DNA of 64,000 nucleotides from Gyrodactylus bullatarudis (taxonomy: Eukaryota > Platyhelminthes > Monogenea > Gyrodactylidea > Gyrodactylidae), in the NCBI GenBank assembly GCA_012064415.1, contig SSNU01000148.1:94377-158376 (forward strand), read 5' to 3'. Of the stretch, positions 1 to 11,300 are shown piece after piece. The translations under genes were made by a program, and so were the position numbers. Each line of letters begins with the position of its first letter. The stretch's first letter is position 1. Below the pieces are notes generated by a model that was given only the letters and a program-made list of their open reading frames with translations, did not search any database and was not told the DNA's origin.

Positions 1-68
1 GTCAGATGATCAAACTTGAGATTTGAGTAGTGTAAGTCTCTAGAAAAATTCCCAAAGCGAATTTCTAC

Positions 69-445
69 TTAACCCTTTCAGGTCCGAGTCTATTTAATGA
101 CTTCAAACATAGAATAAAAATACATATTCGGAATCAGAATGAATTATAGATGAATAATAAAACCTTAAATCATCTGAAAACCTTTTGATAAAAAATTCTT
201 TTTGGACACTTTTCAATACATTTTTCCTATCTACTTTCAAGCGATCACACAAGTACAAGTAATTGTATGATTTTTTTAATAAATAAGGTGAATTTAGTCT
301 ATCCCAATGAAATACCTTATGGTTCAACTTTTTTCGGGAAGATTGATAATGGTGTGTATCTTTCAATTCATAGGATTTTTATTGCTACAAAAATTTAGGT
401 TTGATATTTTAGCCCACATATGGGCCATGGACCTGAAAGGGTTAA
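69..445. mobile_element. piggyBac-type MITE with 17-bp terminal inverted repeats
   Basis: The two ends read TTAACCCTTTCAGGTCC and its exact reverse complement, so the element is bounded by TTAA as piggyBac insertions are, with CCC/GGG as the first element bases. The 377-bp interior has a minus-strand open frame (about 103-366) that resembles no transposase I know, so I treat it as non-autonomous. It lies in or beyond the last visible ORC3 intron. Related but distinct TTAA families occur at 1148, 10189, 15374, 35581 and 51883. Confidence 0.75.
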
Positions 446-862
446 ATGAAAAATGGGTCTTATAAATTAAAGAAGAATAGATGATAACAAAACTGATTTA
501 TATAAATTACAAAACATATGCGTAGCTGAACTTAGTAAATTTAAGCTCAAAGTTTTATCGGTTTTTAGAGGTTGAGAAAAATTCGAAAAGAAAACTTTTT
601 AATTTATTTAAATTTCTTCGTCTCATTTTAAACTAAAATTTGGACATCAATTGGCTCTAATTCCCTGGAATTGATAAAATTTTTGAGTTTAAAAGTGGAA
701 ATATATTGCGATTTTGTGATTCAATTTTTCAGAAATATTTTCTATTTCTAAAACTCATGGGTTCAATTTTTCATGACTAACAAGATAAAACTATTGTAAT
801 TTTTTTAAATTAGTAATTAATTCTCATCTTCATGTCAACTAGGTTTAGATTGTAAGGCTTAC

Positions 863-3800
863 ATAACGATGGGCTTTATTTTTGAATCTATTGTAGCTTC
901 TCTGGTATCATCATCGTCTTCATCTTCAGTCTGGTTATCAGAAATTTTTTCCTTGTTTTCTTCATACTCTATTTGACTCATTTTTCCATTTTCATTGTCG
1001 ACCATGGCGTTGAATGCATAGAGCCAATCATTGAGATTTACATAGGTCCCAGTGAACTCTGTGTGGAGTTTGTACATGATTGAAAAGTCCGAATTCTTTT
1101 TGGTATAGAAATAAAAGTTAATGCAATAGGTAAAATCATTATTACCGTAACCATTCATATCCCATTGTTCTACTAGTGGAATGCAAAAATTTCTCAAGCG
1201 ATATTTTGAACTGAAAGATACTTAAAATATCATTTTCACCTCTCATAAGAAAAGAAATTTATTAAGCTACAAAAATATGTATAACTCATAAAAATACAGC
1301 TTCTCACTTATGATAATCAAAGTTACTTTAAAAAGGGGGATGTAATCAAGTTTTTTTAAAATAAGTTTTGAGATATGAAGGGTTAATTTGAATAATTATC
1401 AATACTGCCTCGTGAGACGTGTAATATTTCTATGCTTTTGATTTTATAGAGATTGTAAATTATAAAGTGAAACCTACTTCCTTATGTTTCCAGTTAAAAT
1501 GATGAAGAAATCTTCTCAGTACAAGAGAAGAAAGAGTTTAATTTACTAGAAAGGCACAATAATGTTCCCCTGCCAAAAGTGTGAATAAATCCCAAACATT
1601 TCTGGTGTCTTAAAAGAACGTTTAAATATATAATAGGCTAAGAAAAGATTTTTAACTTTTCAAGTTTCTGCTTTCATTTGATAGAAAATATGAAAAATTT
1701 CTTCTGAACCTAATGTTTTAAATTTTCGAATTTGCGCCAGTAAGTTTTAATGAATTTTATTATGAGAAATGGTAAATTTAGAATTATTGGACACACTAGG
1801 ATCTTTTTTAAACAAGATTTTCACATCAAACTAATATTCTGAATCTGGTCAATTTGGGGAAAATGGTATTTATATGTGTACAATGTCATAAATTTCACAC
1901 TACAATGAATGGATTAAATTCAGTTTATGATCTATACATGTAAACCATCAAAACTATCCAATTAGAGTAGAGTATTGGATGCTTGCAGATTCAAGATGAA
2001 TGATACCCAGCCATCATTTTCCCAATATTTTAGACTTTAATAGTGTACATTTGTAAACAAAATCTTCCGAAATGAATTTGGATATCTTATTTATATGATA
2101 AAGTGGTTTATATTTATGGAATAGATTATTACAGGACGATGACAGATGGCTGAATAAATGGACAAAACAATCATTTCTATAGTGTGGAATAAGAGATCAC
2201 AAAACGGCCTATATATCGATAAATTATTGAACATAGGATATTACTTCGAGCTATATTCAAATTTTTGGAAAAGATTATTTTCTGGATAGTGAGATAATAT
2301 AATAGAGCCTAAATTTCGTTTTTAAGCATTCAACAGTAATAAACGAATTGACTACTAACAAGTAAGTGGTTTTTTTGTTCATTATTAATCGATCATACTT
2401 TTATTTCATAAATAATTGAATAATTCATACAAAAACATAGCAGGAACTTTGATGGGAAAAATATTGACGAAATGGAAATTACGAATGCCAAATGTTCACA
2501 TCAAACATTGGGTTGAGACATCATGTTCCATGTACCATTAGAAACCTCTCAAGCAACAGGATTAGATTCTGAACCAAGTTAAAAATCGGAATTTAAAAAT
2601 ACAGTTGTCCCCCAGCTTTGGCATAGGGAAAAGGACACACCCTACTTCTCCAAGAAAAAATTTATTTTTTCCTTCTGTCTACATACTTTGTAGTAGGTCT
2701 ATTAGTTTATTTAAACATATTTTTTCCGAAAAACACTGAAACTTTGAGATTTTCATATCATTTTAATTCTGATCAGTTTGATATCGAGTTTTGGTATCAA
2801 ATTGGTGTAAACTTCACTAGAAAAGCTTTTCATAATTTTCAATTTAATGTTGAATGTACGTCGTACGATTTTTTAATCAAAAAAGATAATTACAGGATAA
2901 ACGAATAGCTAATTATAATTAGAGACCATAATCTAGTACTCATGTTCTTTACATTGTATCATGTACAACTCACATTGTATGACTAATATAGAAAATGGAT
3001 AATGATTTCTTCCTGATTAATCCTATTTTAATTTCTTCATCCTTCAACTAAAACAAATTTGAGGACCACTCACTTAAGTTGGCCACAACTTTCTTATAAA
3101 TAAAGATAAAAACATTTTGCTAATTTATTAAGGCAAATAATGAGGTGAAAAAGAATCCATCAATTAAGCGAAAGCGGATAAGACACAGTAGCCAGTTACT
3201 GTGTTATAATTTCTTGGGAAAATGTGACAAACCAAGAGTTTACCATGTACACTAAACTTCCTTAAAAATGTATCAGAGTTAAACCGGTCGATAAGGACTA
3301 TTTTTGCTTGATTACTTATGAGTAGGAGTATGAAATTTGTATTTTTTTTAGAAACTAGGTGACATTTTGTTTGGCCATAAATTAGTTATTTTTCATCATT
3401 TTGAGCCGAAATTTCAACTTTGGCTGATTCTTTTTATCCCGTCATGCCAATTTTTATTCTATTTGCTTCTGAGAAAACAAATTTAATTTATTTTTGTTTA
3501 ATCATCATGAAATTAACATGATTCGATACAGAAAAAAAAGTTATCTGGTTTCCTCAAATTTCAGGGTAAAATATTATTTCATCTGAGATGAATGAAGGTT
3601 CCAAGACGAGACCGTTTTTGTAAAAAGTTTTAGATTTAAGTTAGCTTTTTAATTTTTACATTCATGACTCCTGTTGTATGACGTCATCCATATGAGGTCT
3701 TTTAGCAAAAAAACTACTAGATGCCCCCCTTTTTCGGAAATCACACATCATGAGAAGGAAAATTTGGCAAATGATTATCTCATATCTTGAGCAGATTTAA

Positions 3801-6719
3801 AGATGGAACCTAATACAGTTTTTGCGGCTATTAATCAATCAAAATTATGATTACCTTGAACTTTTCACAGACCAAATCTCTATGAATGGTAGCCTGAAAG
3901 TCTGGATTTATGTTGCTCTTGATTTCGTCCAAATCCTTCTTGTTGGCAGGATAGAAGGCCTCATGGAAGCCATGAACTTTGAATGGAGGCAGCAAAGACT
4001 TTGGGTCAGTTTTGAATATTTCCTGGAGAAAGATTTTTATCTCTTCAAGTAATGCATTCTTTGGCGAATTCACTGATGTCTTTGTGCAAGATATTTTCAT
4101 TTCATCTAATTGCTAGAATAAAATAGGAATAGATATATATTAGAGTAACATTTAATCTCATTTTGAAGATGATCGAAAAGTGAGCATTTTTCCTATAAGA
4201 CCATGTTTTCGAGTTATTTCTGATATTCAAAATCTCGATTGAAGATGACAATTTTTGAACAACCGCCATGATTTTTTCAATGAATTTTACTACGAGAAAG
4301 GAGAAAATTAAGATTTTTGAATAGTTTTTGTAAAATTTTGAATAGGGTTTATAGTAAATATTGAGTCTTTTTCCACAGGTTGAAAGAAATTCCTGGGAAA
4401 TTAGGTAAATTTTGATGCCTTTAGGGAAAATGGGATTTTTGTGTATCAGAACATGAACAAATTTTATTTTGATTTTCAAAAATGTACTTTTCACGATTTA
4501 AATATCAAGGCATGGAACATTGTTCGGGGAAAATAAAATTTTGTATTACCCTAATATATATATATATTAGTTTCGTATGAGCTCGAGCCTTGCTTGATGA
4601 ATTATGCTTCCTAGCCCTCTCTACGTACGTATTTTTCAAGACTGGATGCAACAATTCAATAGACTATTATTCCTGTCATGAACGTAGTGATTTCAAATAA
4701 CCTTTTTCTCTTGTAGGTTAGTACCTAATAAGGATATTTTTATCTATCATACTCAGGGTACCACTTAGGCAATTCATCATTGTACAATGTATTATATCTA
4801 AGCCTCAGAAAGTACTTGGTATACCCCCGATTCAATAGGAAATCTATGAGTCTCCTGAAATACGCAAAAAAGTTGATTTTTTTCAAAAGAAACTAAAAAT
4901 AATTTCGTTAAAATAACTATAGTCATGAAAAAAAAAGTCTGAGATTTTTAATGAAAAATTTCAACGTACCTCTTTAAGACTTTTCATGCTCATCTTCCTA
5001 TTAACTGGCATTTTGACAGGGTTGACCATGACTTTAGGATTGAAATTGGAAGGGTGCTTGCCATCAGTTTCCATAGCATTGTCATTCTGCTCGGAGAACT
5101 TTTGGATAAAATACTTTGACTTTTGTATTAGACTGGATAAGCTATGCAAATCAGGATCTTGGCTGTTCCAATCGGCTACGAGGAGATTCCTCAAATAACT
5201 ATTCGTCTTCTCCTCATTATTCAATGCGATGATATTTTTCATGAGACGAGAGAACTTGAGAAATTCATAGCTATCGTTGAGGTTTCTCTTCAAATCTTCA
5301 TCTGAAATGTTACTGATGGGGAAGAAAATGAATTGAATGAGGTGAAATTTGCAAGTTTTCCAAGAATCTCACTTAAAGCTGGGAAAGATGTTTTCCACGA
5401 GGAACTTGGTTTGTGCCAATTTACCTTCAAGCCAAGAGAGATACAAATCGGAAATCTAAATACATGTCCATCATAATGCAATGATTAAAAGGGGAAAAAA
5501 GAAGAAATTCTCACAGAAGTCTGCTTGGACATTGAAGAATTTTGGCTAATCCGATAGAGCCACTGGATGACTATGGGAACTCTAATTTGTAACCTCCAAT
5601 TGTTTTCAATATGCTCAGTCAGTTTAGACTCAATCAAAGAACTTGAAGTTAGTAGGTTACATGAGACAGGTTGAGATAACGTACGCCTAGTCTGTGGGCT
5701 TTTTATACGATCTGGAGATTTTATTGACTCCTTATCATCCCGGGTGCATTCTTTGATGAATTCAGAATCATTTGTGAGCTCATTGAGTGATGTAAAGGAT
5801 CGCAAAAGACATTGGAATTCTCGGCCAGAGAGGGAATTAAAATAAAATTTTGTCTTTTCCAAATCCCCACATGTGATATAGATGTATTGGGGATACTTGA
5901 AGATTGTCTTGAGAAAGATGAACTTGATTCTTCTCAAAAGATTTTTCACTGAGTAATCTAAGCATAACATAAGATCATCGATTAGGTATATCAATGAATT
6001 AGCATTCAATTTCATTCCACAATAAGCCATCATTTTTTCTACGACTGTGTTGACAAAAACCATCGGAGATGGAGTTTGGAATAGGACAATATCCATTCGA
6101 CTTGATGTGCTTGAATTTAACCTTGAAGTTAAACTTATCTCAAGGGTAGTGGAGATGCAAAAAGCTAAAACTAAGGGCTTAAGGTGACTTTCACAAATCC
6201 GATAGTTTGTGCAAATGTCTATAAAATCATTGAGAGTTTCATTTGTTATTCCATCCAAGTCAGATATCATGAATACTATCGGTCCGGATTTTAAATTTGA
6301 GTCTAAAATTATTCAAAGATGAGCTAACCTGATTTTATATTTTGATTTAATCCAAATAATGATTTCTGAACGGTAGAATACATTTGGGAATCTCCTTCAA
6401 TTGACAATTGTTCAATCAGTTTTTCAATTAAAGTTCTGGCGTTGTTAATTGAATTTAACCCATGAGTTGAAGCGAAATACCCATTACAAACATCGTTCAC
6501 AGTCTTGGAGACATTACTAATGAAAAAATCCAAATCAGGATTATTCACACCAGTCAGAAAAACACAGGAGGCAATTGATTCAACCTTTTCATACTCTTTT
6601 CTCAAAAGGTAATCTCTAAACGTTATTAAAGATTCATTAGATAGATTTTCAATATCCTTTTGACAGAGATTAGCAAAGTTTTCCCAATTTCGACCAAAGA
6701 ATTTATTAACCTTTTCCAT
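863..6719 (-). CDS. ORC3: Origin recognition complex subunit 3 (C-terminus beyond window)
   Basis: Subunit of the ORC that marks replication origins in the nucleus. Six exons fit in phase: 6719-6329, 6302-5515, 5455-5425, 5301-4970, 4112-3855 and 1095-863, giving about 677 residues against roughly 711 in human. Exon 2 carries the ORC3 AAA+-like core (GPIVFMISDLDG near its start). The junction of the 31-nt exon 3 with exon 4 reads YLSWLEDEDL, matching the human segment around LYCTCLEKN. The last exon has the conserved winged-helix lead-in SIMYKLHTE...NLNDWLYAF followed by an acidic stretch; the usual C-terminal GFIKPTKRKTDHV part is not seen and should lie left of the window after the donor at 862. 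The start ATG at 6719 opens the first frame with ORC3 similarity. Intron 1 is only 26 nt; intron 5 is 2.76 kb and repeat-filled. The gene lies downstream of the same-strand Nudix gene. Confidence 0.88.
1096..3854 (-). other. ORC3 intron 5 (2.76 kb), repeat-rich
   Basis: No exon seen. It holds the MITE at 1148-1386; a repeat at about 2,378-2,570 that recurs at about 58,975-59,165 (both carry the CATACTTTTATTTCATA and AACATAGCAGGA blocks); and a partial copy at about 2,590-2,770 of the 34,578-34,774 inverted-repeat element. The short 3.8-4.1 kb plus-strand frame is antisense to ORC3 exon 5. Confidence 0.6.
1148..1386. mobile_element. TTAA MITE, GTCC family, next to ORC3 last visible exon
   Basis: The left end (AACCATTCATATCCCATT) and right end (ATATGAAGGGTTAA) are imperfect inverted repeats. 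The interior matches the copy at 10189-10644 (shared GATA..TTTGAACTGAAAGA.GCTTAAAATA). The left end lies 52 bp from the ORC3 acceptor at 1096, so an open frame running from the exon into this element is not coding. Confidence 0.65.
6303..6328 (-). other. 26-nt micro-intron (ORC3 intron 1)
   Basis: On the minus strand it starts gttagc and ends ttttag. Unspliced, the frame stops at once (TAG inside the donor). Removing it joins phase 1 to phase 1 and gives IKSDSNLKSGP, which leads into the conserved ORC3 core. Confidence 0.85.
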
Positions 6720-7166
6720 ATTATGGACCGTATAAAAAATTAATAAATAGCTTTTTGATTTTAATCCTTAAAATACGAAATTGAAATATATTTAAACAAA
6801 GTAATCATATGACGTCTTGAGTCAAAGAGAAAAACAATAATTTTGTGATTTTATAAAAAAACTTTTTGCTTAACTGAGTCAACTCCTAGGATTCCTTAAG
6901 TAAATCACAGTCTGAGATATTACTTTAGGATATTACATTTTTAATTGATTATTAAATTATAATTTAGACCTTCAAAAAGTGAATTCAATTTCCTAAAATT
7001 GTAACAATTGTTGAGCTATTTAATTAAAAATTATCGATTTGTCTTGTTAAACTCTACTCTAAAAGCTTGCATAAGAACAATACACTTTAATATTAATAAA
7101 AAGAAATGTATTGAGTATTTTTTCTGGAATTGATGAATAAATGAACAAAAATAATAATAGTAGTAG
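6720..7166. other. Intergenic, ORC3 5' side / Nudix 3' side
   Basis: 447 bp of AT-rich sequence between the Nudix stop and the ORC3 start (both minus strand). It should hold the Nudix 3' UTR and the ORC3 promoter; I see no distinct motif or repeat. Confidence 0.4.
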
Positions 7167-8105
7167 TTAATCAAATGGAAATTGTCTTCTTAACATGGAA
7201 TTGAGTAGTAGGAAATTGCAAACATCTTGGTCTGGATTAATAAATCCATGTCTGAACAAAAAGTCCAAAATAACTAAACCAGAATTGGGTTTAAATATAT
7301 CTTGACATATGAGTTCTTTAACTTGGTCAATACTCAGTAAACGAAAACCGTTTACCTCTCCATCAGAGTTGATTGGTGTGAATTCTGCGGGCAATTTCAA
7401 ATCATAACAAAATTCTAGATTAGGAGAGATTCCTTTACAACTTTCACTGATACAGCTAACATATCCAACCGGCTTAAGACCTTCTAGAAGATCTTCTGGA
7501 ATGGATGCCTCTTCAACACATTCTTTTTTGACGCAATCGGAAACACTCATTTCGTAAGTGAGTCCACCTGCCACTATATTATCAAGCATTCCAGGATGAT
7601 TTTGCTTGGTTAAAGACCTCTGAGCGATCCACATGAACATTTCCATCTTTTGAGTAAGAGGATTACGAACAAAAGTGTAGCCATTGACATGAACTCCATA
7701 ACGTGAAACTCCCAACATTACAGAGGCAGCTCTTTCCATTTTCAAAAAAACCTTTTCTCTATTACTGGAATAGATTCCAAAATCTTCATCTCGCCAACCC
7801 TTCAAGGCATCAAGATTAGATCCTCGACGTAGCTCTTGCATTACAATACTCACAGCCAAAGATCTCTCATCAAAATCCTTTAACATAGGATTGAGAATAA
7901 TTGATCTCTCTTCTTGGGATTCTACTTCTTGGAAAACCTCTGGAAATCTAAGTAGGTGTTCTGCTATTGCTGGTCTTATGAGTCCTACAAAGTGTCCTTC
8001 AATAAGAAATTTGTAGCAGTCGAATGGTTTGATGTTGTTCGGAGCAAAATTATTACATCTTGAGCTAACCAGCTTCAGAAATCCCGAAAGAGGGCTGAAG
8101 GTCAT
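7167..8105 (-). CDS. Nudix hydrolase, DUF4743/thiamin pyrophosphokinase-related
   Basis: Intronless 312-residue protein with an N-terminal DUF4743-type region (residues about 10-130, ending KGWRDEDFGIYSS) followed by a Nudix fold. The conserved segment GMLDNIVAGG (about residue 172) precedes a Nudix box ending KKECVEEASIP; the metal-binding REUxEE core is present with K for R, and the upstream Glu of the classical box is missing, as is usual in this subfamily. Relatives are yeast YJR142W, Arabidopsis NUDT20/24 and the Nudix half of S. pombe Tnr3. From family knowledge, members hydrolyse oxidised (oxy/oxo) thiamin diphosphate, so damage control of a cofactor is the likely role; cytosolic, with no clear signal peptide. 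The ATG at 8105 begins the homologous region. Its 5' end faces the ASPP gene 234 bp away. Confidence 0.85.
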   Translation of the reverse strand: MTFSPLSGFLKLVSSRCNNFAPNNIKPFDCYKFLIEGHFVGLIRPAIAEHLLRFPEVFQEVESQEERSIILNPMLKDFDERSLAVSIVMQELRRGSNLDALKGWRDEDFGIYSSNREKVFLKMERAASVMLGVSRYGVHVNGYTFVRNPLTQKMEMFMWIAQRSLTKQNHPGMLDNIVAGGLTYEMSVSDCVKKECVEEASIPEDLLEGLKPVGYVSCISESCKGISPNLEFCYDLKLPAEFTPINSDGEVNGFRLLSIDQVKELICQDIFKPNSGLVILDFLFRHGFINPDQDVCNFLLLNSMLRRQFPFD

Positions 8106-8339
8106 TTATCACAGGCAAAGTGGGAAAATTGTGAAAATCTTTAAAAATTTACCTTTTGATGTTAATGGTACGATTTTCTATTTTAATTAAACAAACTTAC
8201 TTTGTTCACCAATTGTTTGTAATAATAAAAGCAAAATATTTGAAATATATTTTAATGAAGATATCATGTTTACGCATCCTCTAATCCCGAATCACAATAA
8301 TATTTTCTATGCTCAATAGAGAAATAAAGCATATTCATA
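8106..8339. promoter_or_regulatory. Divergent promoter region, Nudix (-) / ASPP (+)
   Basis: Only 234 bp separate two divergently oriented start codons, so both promoters and 5' UTRs should lie here unless there are distant non-coding first exons. No TATA box or initiator is recognised with confidence. Inference from layout only. Confidence 0.4.
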
Positions 8340-11300
8340 ATGCAAAGATCCAATATTAGCAATGAGTTGTCAATGAATGATGCTCGAGCTATTATAGAGA
8401 GACAAAAATCCCAAATTAATTCTCAGCATTTAATGATAAATCAAAAAGAACAAGAAATACAGAGACTTAGACATTTGAACAGTCAAGTAATATATGTTTG
8501 TTTATCTTTGAAGCAGAACAACTTATTCAACAAAAATAATCGGACAAATAAAACGCTCGATTTGTCTATTGATGAAGAAGTTAAACTTCAACAGCTTCGA
8601 GGTTTGCGTGGACAAACTGAAAAATTGAGATTAAATAATGAAGTTATTCGTGAGTATTATTCCTCGTTCATTTTTAATCTCATCATCTAAATTTGAATAT
8701 ATATTTACTTGATCAAACTTTTATTCTGTAAAAGATTCATCCCTTCTTCTAAAATTCAAAGTCTCAATTTACATTTGCACTCCTGTTTGCTTTATTATTC
8801 CTATAGCCTATTTATCAAAAACATATCATATACTTGAATTCAAATTAACTATTTATTTTCTGCTTTGTAAAGACTACTTAACATCCTGAGGTTTTCCAAT
8901 TTAAAGGAAATTAATAAAAAAAATTCATATCTTTTAGTTAATGAAATAACCACAATTAAAGGCAATTTGTCAAACAGAAGTACTGATTTGGCATCTCATT
9001 TAAGAAATTATCATCAACTCGATGAACAGATAAAATTGGCAATGTCCTGGCGTGAATGGCTTGATGATTGCCTAAAGCTAGTTGTGGCTGTTTGTAATAA
9101 CAGTGCATCTGTACAGGAAAAAAATCGTCTTTCAAGTCTTTCTCAAGAGGCATACTCCCGACCTGCCTTACAACTTCTTAATCAAGATGTAAGTAGAATT
9201 TCAATTAAAAGAGGCAAAATCATTATTTTTATAAATTATTATTTTAGCAATGGAAAAAATGGAACGAATCAATTCGACATTTAAAACAAACAGATGATCG
9301 TATTGCCTCAAAATCAAATAATTTTAGTTCCCAATCCCCTCAGCCTTCAGATGTTTATAAATTTTCAACCTCCAGTACTTTTAACAAGCCTTTGCCAAAT
9401 ATCTCTAGAAATGATATTAAAAAGTGAGCATTAATTTTTTTAGTTGGATATTTAAAATTATTTCACTATAATTTCAATGTCAGAACTGGATTACAAAATC
9501 CAACGAGTGAGCCATCTGGCTCGCCTAACATTTCCTGTTTGAATAAAATTTCAAAAAATGATATTCAACCGACTGCTGTATCTGGACTCTTCACCAGAGC
9601 TACCAACAGTCCTCCATCTGCCCGTAGAGCTTCCCTTATGCTTCTGCTAAATAGTGCAGCTTCGACTCCATCAGTTACTCCAACTGGCGAACCAAACAAA
9701 GTCTTCCAAGTCAGTGGATCTAAAGGAATGGTCTCAAGGCAAAAGTGTCCAGAGGCGACCATTTTTGCCTTGGGTCGAGCCAAGACACCTCCACGCTATG
9801 CTTCTCGCACTGTGATTAATGACACATATATGCGGCGTCTCCTAGATAAAGAAAATATTGAAAAATACAAAAAGACAGCTAATGAAATCTACATGAATCA
9901 AGTTGCAAAAATTTCCACAAAATATCTTGGCAACCTAAAGACAGAAGATAACAATAAACCAGTTGTCTGTGATAAAGATGTCTCAGCTGATGCAGATAAA
10001 AACATAAATTTCACTCAGGCAATCGAAAAAGCCGGCAACTCAAATATATCCTCTAGCGATTCGTCCCTAGATATGGTCGGTTTATCAGAACGTGATGCCA
10101 TAGAGGTTGACCTGGATGTAAGTTGTTTCAATTTTTGTTGCAGTTAAATTAATCAGAGTATATATTTATCCTCTTACAATGAATTACATAAACCCTTCAT
10201 GTCCCATTTTACCACTAGTGAAAAAAAAACTTTTTTGAGCGATAATTTGAACTGAAAGACGCTTAAAATACTTGGAAAGGATACTCATTAGAAAGTAATA
10301 TGTATAATTCATAAAGAAAGCTTTTCACTGATGATAACTAAAGTTACTTAAAGAAGAGTGATTTTTTGAAAATGCAGTCTAATATTTAGAACGTTAGCCT
10401 ATTTACTGAACCCTTGGAAAAAAATAAAATAACTTTTTATCTGAAAATAATACTTGTAGATTTCAAATGTTCAATTGCCTGGTTGATATCTCTCATAGTT
10501 TAGAAGATGACTTTGTCTTATATATGACAATTCGGCTCTTGAAAAGGAATTCAGATCCGGAATCAGTGTGTAATTATTTTGGTATGGCTTCAAATTTTCC
10601 AACTCTAGTGTGCTGAAAAAAAAATTTGGGACATGAATGGTTAATTCAGCCTAGACTAAATGAAACCTAATAAAATTGGTACAATTCTCAATAAAGCCCA
10701 ACGCTATTATTATTATTATTATCCGTTCAAATATAAACTTTTTATCAATTAATCTCTTCTTAGAAGTTTAGACTCGACTTGGTAACTGTTTGCAGTAGAA
10801 CATTGGTTTAAAAAAGAATAACAATGATGATAATAGATAATCCATCACATCTTTATTGAACATGTACGCTAAACGAACAAGAGAGAGACAGAGAGAATAA
10901 ATGAAAAATCTCTAACCTTGTATGCGAGATTTATTATTTTACTTATTTTTCAATTATAATTAACCGACCGTCTCTCTCTTTCTCTCAATATTTCATAGTC
11001 ATATTCATTTTACAATCTTCATTAAATCTTTATTTATTTTTGATCTTCTTCATTTGATAACTACTACTAGTACTATTAATAATAAAATATTATTGTTGTT
11101 GAGAGATTAAATTGATTCGTCTCTGCGTTACACGTTCATCATATTTTCCTCTATTCATCTTTCCATCTTTCAAAGGTAATAATTATTATAATAGAATATG
11201 TCTCTTTCAAATTGAATCGACTCTCTCCTTCTTAACTGACGCTTGTCTATAGTGTCATCCTTATTGAAATTTCAATAAATATATACTGGTCGAATTAATA

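Noticed and set aside
103..366. 87-codon minus-strand frame near the left edge
   Set aside because: Lies wholly inside a 377-bp TTAA MITE and resembles no transposase or host protein; not an ORC3 exon.
5373..5455. 83-nt version of ORC3 exon 3 using the gtgag donor
   Set aside because: Leaves two leftover bases, while exon 4 needs one; it also breaks the alignment with ORC3, whereas the donor at 5424 fits both.
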